Made by a program: the position numbers and the translations under genes. The notes under the pieces are model-generated. The model did no database searches. It saw only the letters and a list, made by a program, of their open reading frames with translations, and was not told where the DNA came from. A DNA stretch of 64,000 nucleotides from JACOMS01 sp051252005. GTDB lineage: Bacteria > Pseudomonadota > Alphaproteobacteria > Caulobacterales > Maricaulaceae. Below are positions 51,287 to 59,200 of the stretch, one piece after another; positions within the stretch are counted from its first letter, which is position 1, and each line of letters opens with the position of its first letter. The DNA lies in the NCBI GenBank assembly GCA_051252005.1, contig JBPOEZ010000004.1:273030-337029 (forward strand). The letters run 5' to 3'.

Positions 51287-53071
51287 ATGTCGATTTTAAA
51301 CGTTCTTCAAGACGCGGCGACAGCGGCATTCGAAGATTTGGGGTTTCTGCCAGCCTGTGGCCGTGTTTCTGAGTCTGATCGGCCTGATCTCGCGCCGTTT
51401 CAATGTAATGGCGCGATGCAAGCGGCGGGCTTTCTCAAGAAACAGGGCCAAAAAGCCAATCCGCGTGACATTGCAGGCAGGATCGTTGCGGCGCTTAAAG
51501 GGAACTCGGCAATCGAATCTCTCGAAATTGCGGGTCCTGGGTTTATCAATATTACGCCGTCGCTTGCTGCGGTCACGAAACAAGCCGCCGCTCTCGCTGG
51601 CGATGCGCGAACAGGCGCGGCCCTTGATGCCAAGAAAACAATTGTCATTGATTACGGCGGGGCGAATGTCGCCAAGCCGATGCATGTTGGCCATCTTCGG
51701 TCTGCAGTTATTGGCGAATCGCTTAAGCGCCTTTTGCGTTACCGCGGGCATGAGGTAATAGGTGACGTGCATCTTGGTGACTGGGGTCTTCAAATGGGCC
51801 ACTTGATTTCTGAGCTAGAGCACGAACAGCCAGATCTTCCTTATTTTGATGCTGCAATAGAAGACGGGTTTCCAGCCGAGAGCCCAGTAACAATGGCAGA
51901 TATGGAACGGCTTTACCCTGCAGCGAGCGCGAAATCCAAAGCTGACCCAGAGCGGCTGAAAATATCGCAAACGGCAACGGCTGAGTTGCAACAAGGCCGT
52001 CCCGGTTACCGAGCTTTGCTCGATCATTTCATTACAATTTCCATTGCCTACCTTAAAGAAGGGTACGGCGAACTTGGCGTGACCTTTGATTTGTGGAAAG
52101 GCGAGGCGAGCGTAGATCCACTTATCCCAGACATGATTGACGGTCTGATAGCTCAGGGAATCACCGAGGAAAGCGATGGCGCGCTTATCATTCCCGTCGA
52201 TGATAATTATGACGCCGAGAAGCGTAAGGGCATACCGCCGGTTATGCTGCGCGCGCGTACTGGCGCTGTACTCTATCATACCACAGACATGGCCACACTG
52301 ATTGATCGCAAGACCGAAATTGCGCCGGATCAAATTCTATACGTAGTCGATCAACGACAAGCCATGCATTTTGATCAAGTCTTTCGGGCCGTAGTCAAAG
52401 CTGGATGGTACGAAGCGGACCAACTTGAACATCTCGGTTTTGGTACAGTCAACGGCGTTGACGGGAAGCCGTTTACGACGCGCTCTGGCGGCACGTTAAA
52501 GCTTGCTGACCTAACCGCGATGATGCGTGAAGCCGCGCAAAAGCGTCTTGACGAAGCCGGGATAGGGCAGGATTTCGACGCGGAAGAGCGCGCGGATATT
52601 GCTAATAAAGTCGGCATGGCCGCGCTCAAATTCGCTGATTTGCAAAACCAGCGCACGACAAATTACATATTCGATGTCGACCGTTTCACGGCCTTCGAAG
52701 GCAAAACGGGACCGTATCTTTTATATGCTGCTGTTCGCATAAAATCTCTGTTGCGCCGCGCTAAAAGCGGAGGGTTTAAGGTAGGAACGATCATCATATC
52801 AGAACCAGCGGAGCAGGGCCTTGTCTTAGCGCTCGACGCTTTTGACCGTGCCTTGGCTCACGCCGCAGAGAAGCGCGCGCCGCATGTACTGTGTGAGCAT
52901 ATGTTCCGTCTTGCGCAAAGTTTTTCACGATTTTATGCGGATTGCCCAATTTTAGCCGAGTCTACTCCGGATGACATCAAAGCGTCCCGGCTTGCTTTGG
53001 CCGAGACAACCTTGCGTCAATTAGAGCAGGGGCTCTCCATTTTGGGTATCGAGACGCCGGAGCGTATGTAG
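51287..53071 (+). CDS. argS: Arginyl-tRNA synthetase
   Basis: Charges tRNA-Arg; class I synthetase. ATG 51287 chosen over an upstream TTG. The N-terminal Add1 domain is seen at residues 1-90, AKPMHVGHLRSAVIG contains the HIGH motif, DVHLGDWGLQMG follows, and the C-terminal anticodon-binding region includes SFSRFYADCPIL. 594 residues, normal. ArgRS often lacks a canonical KMSKS, and here FTTRSGGTLKL marks that position. Confidence 0.95.
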   Translation: MSILNVLQDAATAAFEDLGFLPACGRVSESDRPDLAPFQCNGAMQAAGFLKKQGQKANPRDIAGRIVAALKGNSAIESLEIAGPGFINITPSLAAVTKQAAALAGDARTGAALDAKKTIVIDYGGANVAKPMHVGHLRSAVIGESLKRLLRYRGHEVIGDVHLGDWGLQMGHLISELEHEQPDLPYFDAAIEDGFPAESPVTMADMERLYPAASAKSKADPERLKISQTATAELQQGRPGYRALLDHFITISIAYLKEGYGELGVTFDLWKGEASVDPLIPDMIDGLIAQGITEESDGALIIPVDDNYDAEKRKGIPPVMLRARTGAVLYHTTDMATLIDRKTEIAPDQILYVVDQRQAMHFDQVFRAVVKAGWYEADQLEHLGFGTVNGVDGKPFTTRSGGTLKLADLTAMMREAAQKRLDEAGIGQDFDAEERADIANKVGMAALKFADLQNQRTTNYIFDVDRFTAFEGKTGPYLLYAAVRIKSLLRRAKSGGFKVGTIIISEPAEQGLVLALDAFDRALAHAAEKRAPHVLCEHMFRLAQSFSRFYADCPILAESTPDDIKASRLALAETTLRQLEQGLSILGIETPERM

Positions 53072-53081
53072 CCGAAAAACC

Positions 53082-53179
53082 TTGTTCATCTTACGTTTAA
53101 GAGATATTTCTTAGTGTATGCTTGCAGGTCGGGGGGAACCGCCTGCACCGGCAGAGCAGTAAGAAATTACTGCTCTGCC
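53082..53179 (+). promoter_or_regulatory. Promoter and two-hairpin leader of the DUF2853 gene
   Basis: TTGTTC (53082-53087), 17 bases, TATTTC (53105-53110) is a weak promoter candidate. Just beyond the inferred start lies hairpin 1 (53124-53146): GCAGG, bulged T, CGG, loop GGGGAA, CCGCCTGC. Hairpin 2 (53150-53179) is perfect: GGCAGAGCAGTAA, GAAA tetraloop, TTACTGCTCTGCC. No T run follows, so it is not a standard argS terminator. The leader ends at AAAGGA and the start codon. Confidence 0.55.
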
Positions 53180-53205
53180 AAGCATTTAACTGAAAGGAAT
53201 TTGCT

Positions 53206-53547
53206 ATGAGCAAACGTGACGAACTTATTGAAAAATACGCCGAAGATATCAAAACTAAAATCGGCGAAACACCGGATATGAACCTGTTAACGAAAGTCAC
53301 AATCGGTTGTGGTCCGTCTATCTATAACAAGGATGCCTCAACTGTTGCAGGAACTGATCAGTCCGAGCTTGATACGGTCAAAAACAATTTCCTGATTAAA
53401 AAGCTAGGTCTTACAGATGGTCCTGAGCTAGATGCCGCTATAGACGCCGTCATAGAAAAGTATGGGCGTTCTGAGCGCAATAAGTTCCGCGCTGTGGTCT
53501 ATTACATGCTCACTCGCCACTTCGGCAAAGAGTCTGTTTACGGATAA
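53206..53547 (+). CDS. DUF2853 family protein
   Basis: 113 residues, all-helical by composition, beginning MSKRDELIEKYAEDIKTK. GCGPSIYNKDASTVAGTD and a C-terminal NKFRAVVYYMLTRHFGKE are DUF2853 landmarks. Function unknown, common in alphaproteobacteria and Bacteroidetes. AAAGGA upstream of ATG. Preceded by a structured leader and followed by a hairpin terminator, so it is a monocistronic unit. Confidence 0.88.
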   Translation: MSKRDELIEKYAEDIKTKIGETPDMNLLTKVTIGCGPSIYNKDASTVAGTDQSELDTVKNNFLIKKLGLTDGPELDAAIDAVIEKYGRSERNKFRAVVYYMLTRHFGKESVYG

Positions 53548-53573
53548 GCTGCAAGGCACATGACGGAATTAGG

Positions 53574-53595
53574 CGGCCCTATTAGGGGCCGTTTT
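53574..53595 (+). terminator. Terminator of DUF2853 gene
   Basis: CGGCCC (53574-53579) pairs with GGGCCG (53586-53591) around TATTAG, followed by TTTT (53592-53595), 26 bases after the stop. The T run is short but present. Confidence 0.65.
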
Positions 53596-53598
53596 GAT

Positions 53599-54414
53599 TC
53601 AATCTACTCGCGCTCTCAGTGGTTCGAGTAGCTTTGCATTCGTACAGATAATATCGCCAGTATCGATGGGGTTGCCTTCGGTTAGGCTTTCTACCGTTAG
53701 GCCTGCTTCTCGGGCGATTATTATACCGGCGGCGACGTCCCACGGAGCAAGGCCGCGTTCCCAGAACCCATCAAAACGACCAGCTGCTGTCCAAGCGAGG
53801 TCAAGCGAGGCTGTACCGAAACGGCGAACGCCAGCGGTGACCGCCATGACTTGGTGTAGTTCTTTGAGGAGTTTGGCGTGGCCAGGCTTACCTTTGAAGG
53901 GAATGCCTGTTGCAAAAATACAGGACGAAAAGTCGTCGCGCTCTGAAGGTCTAAGACGGCGGTCAACGCCGCCAATACGTCCGTCATTAATGTACGCGCC
54001 TTTGCCAGCCTCGGCCATGAACATTTCATCGGTGACAGGGTTATAGACGATACCCGCAACGAGCTCGCGCTTGTCATCAAGATTACGTTCGAGCGCTATT
54101 GAGATAGCAAAATGCGGTATGCCGTGCAGGAAATTGGTCGTACCGTCGAGTGGGTCGACAATGAAACGGTGCGTTTTGTCTGTGCCTTCCACAACGCCGC
54201 CTTCTTCGAGAACAAAGCCGTAGCCTGGACGCGCGCGCGTAAGTTCCTCGAAGATCGTTTCTTCGGCCTTTTTGTCGGCACGCGAGACGAAGTCAGATGG
54301 GCCTTTGCGAGAAACCTGAAGCTTTTCAACTTCGCCAAAGTCACGAAGCAGGTTGCGCGACGCTTTTCGTGCCGCCGCCTGCATAACATTCATAATTGCT
54401 GAGGGGCCGGCCAT
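53599..54414 (-). CDS. suhB: Inositol monophosphatase family protein (SuhB-like)
   Basis: Metal-dependent phosphatase acting on inositol monophosphate or similar. Metal-binding motifs: EEGG, DPLDGTTNF and WDVAAGIIIAREAG. 271 residues. Starts at ATG 54414, sharing its base with the efp stop (TAATG), so translation is coupled. The efp-suhB pair is usual for alphaproteobacteria. Substrate not determined; SuhB-type proteins also act on other sugars or in RNA processing. Confidence 0.93.
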   Translation of the reverse strand: MAGPSAIMNVMQAAARKASRNLLRDFGEVEKLQVSRKGPSDFVSRADKKAEETIFEELTRARPGYGFVLEEGGVVEGTDKTHRFIVDPLDGTTNFLHGIPHFAISIALERNLDDKRELVAGIVYNPVTDEMFMAEAGKGAYINDGRIGGVDRRLRPSERDDFSSCIFATGIPFKGKPGHAKLLKELHQVMAVTAGVRRFGTASLDLAWTAAGRFDGFWERGLAPWDVAAGIIIAREAGLTVESLTEGNPIDTGDIICTNAKLLEPLRARVD

Positions 54415-54977
54415 TAGTCAGCTCGCTTTATATAGGAACCGTCTTCGGTATTGATAACAAGCCGCTCGCCTTCGCCGACGAAGGGCGGAACTGCCGTACG
54501 CACGCCGTTTTCTAAGATGGCAGGCTTGAAGGAGTTTGCTGCCGTTTGGCCTTTTACTACAGGTTCGGTTTCCGTGACTTCAAGAATAACTTGGTCAGGC
54601 AGCGCGACACTGATCGGGCGCTCTTCATAAAACTCGAGTTCAACGGCCATGCCGTCCGTGAGATAAACCGCGCGGTCACCGACAAATTCGGTGAGGATGT
54701 TGATCTGTTCGTAGTTTTCTGAGTTCATAAACACGAGCATGTCGCCGTCGGCATATAAGAATGTATGTGTTTTTTGCTCAAGCCTTACACGCTCAACCGT
54801 TTCAGCCGCGCGGAAACGTTCATTCAGTTTACGTCCGTCGAGTAAGTTCTTTAGCTCAACCTGATTAAAGGCGCCGCCTTTACCAGGTTTGACGGCATTG
54901 CATTTCACGGCGATCCAGAGCGTATCTTGGTGCTTGATGATATTACCTTGCCTAATTTCGTTGCCGTTCATTTTCAT
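54414..54977 (-). CDS. efp: Translation elongation factor P
   Basis: Relieves ribosome stalling at polyproline. Three-domain protein of 187 residues with the loop KPGKGGAFNQ near residue 34, whose lysine is the modification site in many bacteria. Start ATG 54977 preceded by AGGAG. The C-terminal part reads LPDQVILEVTETEP to NTEDGSYIKRAD, as expected. First gene of efp-suhB; no epmA or epmB seen in this window. Confidence 0.97.
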   Translation of the reverse strand: MKMNGNEIRQGNIIKHQDTLWIAVKCNAVKPGKGGAFNQVELKNLLDGRKLNERFRAAETVERVRLEQKTHTFLYADGDMLVFMNSENYEQINILTEFVGDRAVYLTDGMAVELEFYEERPISVALPDQVILEVTETEPVVKGQTAANSFKPAILENGVRTAVPPFVGEGERLVINTEDGSYIKRAD

Positions 54978-55072
54978 GCGAAAAATCTCCTAATGCCCTA
55001 TAGGCGTCATTTATCGGGCGTCTTATCAGGACACATGGCGTGCGGCAAGCGTAAGGTGAGGGCGGTTGGCCT

Positions 55073-58000
55073 TTAGAAGACCAACCGAATGACAACACGG
55101 CCTGTGTGGCGAATGAATCCATCACGAATATCAGTATCGAGATCAAGCCCGAAAGAAGAGAACGGGCTGCCGGCTGCGAGTGAGAGGCCGAGCAATATGC
55201 CGCTGGATGGGAATTCTTCACCGATGATTGTCGCTGGGGTGTTCAGTCCGACAAAACGGTAACTCGTTACAACCCCGTCATTGATGAAGTCGTTGCGGTA
55301 ACCAACACGGACAGAAGGACGTAGCCATGTCCGGCGTCCTTGGAAGTTTGCGCCGAAATTAAGCATCGCTGTTACGCCGCCCAATTCTGATTTTCGTTCA
55401 TCTACGTCAAGAGCGATACCGGTTGGTCCGGATTCTGTATATGCGTCTTCTGATAAGCTTAGATAATCAACTGATACTGCGGGGCGTGCCCAGAACTTCT
55501 TGCCTAGAGCCAAGTCGTACCCTGCACGAAGAGAGGCATTATAATGTGTCCCTTTCCAGTCGCCTTCGGCCGAATCAGAAAATGCCCCGACTTCAACATT
55601 ACGAGTAGCCTCGAAGTCATTGAAACCAAAGCCAGCATAAGTGTCTATGCCCAATTTTCCTGTGCTATATCCTGCGTAGGCACCTGTCTGGAATGTAAAG
55701 ACATCAAGAGGTTCATCAACGCCTGCGACATCTTCGATTTCAGTCGAAGCGAAGCCGAGATTAAGGCCGACCGTGTGGAACGGGCCAAACGCTGTGTCGA
55801 GGCCGCCTGTAATGCCGAAGCCGTGGCCTCGATATTGTTCTGATAGGCCTGCAAGGTCTCGGTCTGCAAAATAAGCAAATTCTTGAAGCCAAACGCCGCC
55901 TGGTTTGTCTTGGGACTTTCTAGCATTTTCGAGATGTGTGCCTACCGCGCCAACTGCACCGTCAACATTGGCCAAGACGAATTGCCGAGAGGCTGCAGCA
56001 AATTCTGGCAATAATTGATTGAAGGCTCGGTTAAACGTGTCGCCGTCTGAGATGTTTACAAAGGCATTGCCGAGGGCTGTGTTGCTCTGGAAGGCTTCGA
56101 ACGCGGAGCCGAAGCTTGCCGTTTGAACTGTGTCCAAGCCAAGAACTGATGTATCACGTAAATTTAGTGTGATGATCAAAGCATTGGCATTGTTGGGATC
56201 AATCGTAAAGTCTGCATCATAAAGAAATGGTGTTTCCAAGCCGTAGAGAGAGCCGAGGTTGCCTCCAAGTGACAGTGTTCCGCCTGCGTCTAAAATCGTA
56301 AATGTTGTACTCGCCGTGCTAATCACGTTGTTGAGAATAGGAGATATCGTCGCCCCATCGGCAAACGTGATGTCGCCAGACGAGGTGATTGTTGAGGCCT
56401 CCCCCGTGGCGCCATCAAGTGTAGGGCGATATATAGAGGTCGAGTCGAAGCTCGCGCTTGTAACATCCACTGGTACTGACGCGGTATTCGTAAATGTACT
56501 GCCGCCGGATACAGCTAGCGTTAGTAAACCATCTGTGTCGCTTATCGCGCCACTAACAGATGAGCCTCCGCTAATCATGAGGCTGTCCGCACCGTCGCCA
56601 AATGCGATGTCTCCAGTTATGCTCCCCGCGCTGACCGAAATAGTATCTGCTCCGCTACCTAAAAGTATGTTGCCGTTAATAGAGGGATCCGACGGCGTAA
56701 ATGCGTCGGTTAAATCAGTATCAACCGCTTCGACTTGATTTATATTTACGCCCGCCGTGTTCGCGGATAGATCAATAGCAATTAGGTTGAAATTTGTGCT
56801 CTCTTCTCCGAGCGTATCTGACGTGACGCCTGCCGCATTAATACTTCCGGAATTTTCTAAGAAGGTCAGCGTGCCGGACGAATCGCGAATTGCGACTGCT
56901 TCTCCGTTACGGCCCGTAATGATGGCGGAAATACTACTTGAATTTACAATGCGGGACAAATTGGCATTCGCTTCAATGTCAATTGCGACCGCTTGTATTT
57001 CACGGGCGGAAATAATAGCGTCGCGGTCTGCATAAATTTCGTCAGTCGCTTCTGTTGCCGTTGCGATAATGAGGCCGGAGTTGTTGATTTCATCTGCAAT
57101 AGCGCCGCTGCCAAGAACAATAACGCGCGCAAGACCTGTTGAGCCAGGCGTATCAAGGTCGGCGGCATCGTTCATGCCGCTTCGGAACGTGGCAGCGACC
57201 ATGCTTGATGTGTTATTAATGCCATTGGTTAGCGTCGCATCCCGAACCTCGAAGGCGGTTGCATTTATGTCATTATATATACCAGACGCGGATAGTGACC
57301 CTTGATTTACAAAAGCGTATTGTTCCGCGTCAACATAATCGGCATCGTTGGGGTCAATAATGGTGGCGACAAGTCCGATAGAAATTGGCGTGCCTTGCCC
57401 GTCGATCAGAACGGCCGGAGCGCTCCCCTGCAGGGAAATGGAGCTGGTGCTCGTAATCGTATCCGTCGTGACGCCATCCTCATCTGTTGTTGTTTCCACT
57501 ACCTGCTGCAAGAAAATACCGTTGCTGATATTGCCGTTGACTTCAATGGCAGATGCGCCTTGGAGGCGGTCATCATCATTTAATAGGTCGCGGCCTGCCA
57601 GTGTAGGGCGGGTGACAAAACGGTAACCTGACGAGCTTATTGTTCCTGAGTTATTGAGCTGCCCTGTGAGATCACCGGAGCTTACAATCGCTGAAGATCC
57701 GTCGCCGCGTACAGTAATGTTGCCAGTATTGATAAAGTTACCGACCATGTCGCCTTCAAGGCTAACCCCTCGGCTGTTGGAGCCAACAATGTTCATTATG
57801 CCTTGGAGGTTAATATTGCCGTCGAGGCCGCCAGCATTTTCAATGCGTATTCCGTAAGAACCGTTGCCTTCAATAACAACACTAGCCGTAGTTTGCACTG
57901 TGACGTTGCCTGCAAATGGGCTGGCTCCGGAAATCAAAATTCCTGTGCGACCAGTCCCTTCGGCAAAGCCCCCATCAACGACGCCGTCGCTATCTGTGTC

Positions 58001-58366
58001 TGTTGGCGTAAAATCTTCTACAAGTTGAATGCTACCGCTGCTCAATGTGAAGTCGCCTGAATTGCCACCTTGCAGGTCTGCACCGACAGCGTTGTCGGCG
58101 TCTTCAATGGTGATGTTTCCATTTGATGTTACAGAGTTATCGGAATCAATTGTAATAGCGGTTCCGCCCGCTGGGGTGATATTGATCCCGGCGCTAATCG
58201 TGACGTCATCAGGAGTTCCGCCAGTTCCGGCTGTAGATGTTAAAATCGGAGTGTCTTGATCCGTGCCGACTGTGGTCTGAGCTTGAGCTTGAGCACTTAA
58301 TAAAATTAAGCTTGCCGGAACAGAAGCTGTTATCAAAAGATGCTTTAAAGTCATGTCAGTGTCCAT
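55073..58366 (-). CDS. Autotransporter with beta-barrel domain
   Basis: 1097 residues, a type V secretion protein. Signal peptide (MTLKHLLITASVPASLILLSA then QAQAQ), starting at ATG 58366 or 58354 (undecided; the second gives a cleaner signal). The passenger is a repetitive, Ser/Thr/Asn/Asp/Gly-rich beta-helix with irregular units such as SSGDLTGQLNNSGTISSSG and INNSGLIIATA. The C-terminal quarter is the barrel: GGVWLQEFAYFADRD, YRGHGFGITGGLDTAFG, and the terminal RVVIRLVF with aromatic end. Surface adhesin or similar is likely, ligand unknown. 95 bases upstream of efp on the same strand; a weak GGTTGG/CCAACC hairpin overlaps its stop. Confidence 0.88.
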   Translation of the reverse strand: MDTDMTLKHLLITASVPASLILLSAQAQAQTTVGTDQDTPILTSTAGTGGTPDDVTISAGINITPAGGTAITIDSDNSVTSNGNITIEDADNAVGADLQGGNSGDFTLSSGSIQLVEDFTPTDTDSDGVVDGGFAEGTGRTGILISGASPFAGNVTVQTTASVVIEGNGSYGIRIENAGGLDGNINLQGIMNIVGSNSRGVSLEGDMVGNFINTGNITVRGDGSSAIVSSGDLTGQLNNSGTISSSGYRFVTRPTLAGRDLLNDDDRLQGASAIEVNGNISNGIFLQQVVETTTDEDGVTTDTITSTSSISLQGSAPAVLIDGQGTPISIGLVATIIDPNDADYVDAEQYAFVNQGSLSASGIYNDINATAFEVRDATLTNGINNTSSMVAATFRSGMNDAADLDTPGSTGLARVIVLGSGAIADEINNSGLIIATATEATDEIYADRDAIISAREIQAVAIDIEANANLSRIVNSSSISAIITGRNGEAVAIRDSSGTLTFLENSGSINAAGVTSDTLGEESTNFNLIAIDLSANTAGVNINQVEAVDTDLTDAFTPSDPSINGNILLGSGADTISVSAGSITGDIAFGDGADSLMISGGSSVSGAISDTDGLLTLAVSGGSTFTNTASVPVDVTSASFDSTSIYRPTLDGATGEASTITSSGDITFADGATISPILNNVISTASTTFTILDAGGTLSLGGNLGSLYGLETPFLYDADFTIDPNNANALIITLNLRDTSVLGLDTVQTASFGSAFEAFQSNTALGNAFVNISDGDTFNRAFNQLLPEFAAASRQFVLANVDGAVGAVGTHLENARKSQDKPGGVWLQEFAYFADRDLAGLSEQYRGHGFGITGGLDTAFGPFHTVGLNLGFASTEIEDVAGVDEPLDVFTFQTGAYAGYSTGKLGIDTYAGFGFNDFEATRNVEVGAFSDSAEGDWKGTHYNASLRAGYDLALGKKFWARPAVSVDYLSLSEDAYTESGPTGIALDVDERKSELGGVTAMLNFGANFQGRRTWLRPSVRVGYRNDFINDGVVTSYRFVGLNTPATIIGEEFPSSGILLGLSLAAGSPFSSFGLDLDTDIRDGFIRHTGRVVIRLVF

Positions 58367-58485
58367 CGCATTTGGTCATTGCCGACGCTAGCCTTATAAA
58401 TAAGACTTGATCGACTCGAAACCTTCTAACCAACAATGTGCACAAGGCCAATGAAAGATTAGTTACTTTCATGTTAAATTTCTGT

Positions 58486-59097
58486 CTAACTGGACCTTAT
58501 GGCATGGGCTAAAATGTTGACCATTGTCGCTTGCCCTGGAGAGTTCCCGGTATTTTCAATCATATGAGGTCGGTCCGCTCTGTATCTCAGGGTTTCTCCG
58601 GCTGTAGCCGTCCATGTATGGCCATCGACGGTGACGGAAAGTTCGCCGGATAGGATTGTTAAATTTTCAATCGACCCGGCCGGATGAGGGGAGCTCTCAA
58701 GCCGCCCGCCGGGGGCGGCCTTGAAGTCATACCATTGTGCCCATTGGACGGTTTCGATCCAACCTATAATGCGAAGTTCGCACAGTCCATCTTCGCTGGC
58801 GAGAAGAGGTGTGTCTTGAACGCGGCTGTGTTGAACAAGGGGGCTATCGTCATTTTCATTGGCAAACACCGATTCGACACTTATTCCTAAGGCTTGGCTG
58901 AGGCGTGAGACGGTTGCGAGTGTGGGATTGGTTTCGTTGCGTTCAATCTGCGAAATCATGGACTTGGCAACGCCTGATATTGTTGATAAATCGCCCAACG
59001 ATAATTTATCAGCCATCCGCAATCGATGGATTGTTTGACCAAGCTTTTCGCTCAAGGCATCTGTTTCTGGGCAGGGTTTACGTTTTTGGCGGGCCAT
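58486..59097 (-). CDS. XRE-family regulator with C-terminal cupin
   Basis: 203 residues: HTH part with IHRLRMADKLSLGDLSTISGV and SKSMISQIERNETNPTLAT (about residues 20-75), then a small cupin from about 105 onward (SIENLTILSGELSVTVDGHTW, RYRADRPHMIENTG). Such XRE-cupin proteins sense a small metabolite. It is divergent from cysG with a perfect 16-base palindrome in between, so it probably controls the sulfur operon and itself. Ligand unknown. Confidence 0.87.
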   Translation of the reverse strand: MARQKRKPCPETDALSEKLGQTIHRLRMADKLSLGDLSTISGVAKSMISQIERNETNPTLATVSRLSQALGISVESVFANENDDSPLVQHSRVQDTPLLASEDGLCELRIIGWIETVQWAQWYDFKAAPGGRLESSPHPAGSIENLTILSGELSVTVDGHTWTATAGETLRYRADRPHMIENTGNSPGQATMVNILAHAIRSS

Positions 59098-59142
59098 GTG
59101 GCATTCTCACAAAAAATTTAACAATAAGGTCTGGTATCTGAC

Positions 59143-59168
59143 GTTATGTTCTATATATAGAACGCAAC
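59143..59168. promoter_or_regulatory. Palindromic operator between XRE-cupin and cysG
   Basis: A perfect 16-base palindrome GTTCTATATATAGAAC (59148-59163) is flanked by an outer GTT (59143-59145) and AAC (59166-59168), so the symmetric region spans 26 bases. It lies in the 103-base divergent intergenic space, 46 bases from the regulator start and 33 from cysG. A dimeric HTH protein could bind here and cover both promoters. Confidence 0.7.
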
Positions 59169-59200
59169 AACGCAAGTAAAGTACGGACATGTGAGACCCT

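Noticed and set aside
55050..55085. Terminator at the end of the autotransporter gene
   Set aside because: The GGTTGG/CCAACC stem is only six pairs, overlaps the stop codon and has no T run.
56259..58259. Several open frames opposite the autotransporter gene
   Set aside because: Low-complexity shadows of the repetitive passenger; composition rich in Pro/Ser/Val from the antisense of Gly/Asn/Asp codons.
55073..58366. Repeats of the passenger region as a CRISPR or tandem-repeat array
   Set aside because: Units are irregular in length and sequence and only meaningful at the protein level; no conserved repeat and spacer pattern.
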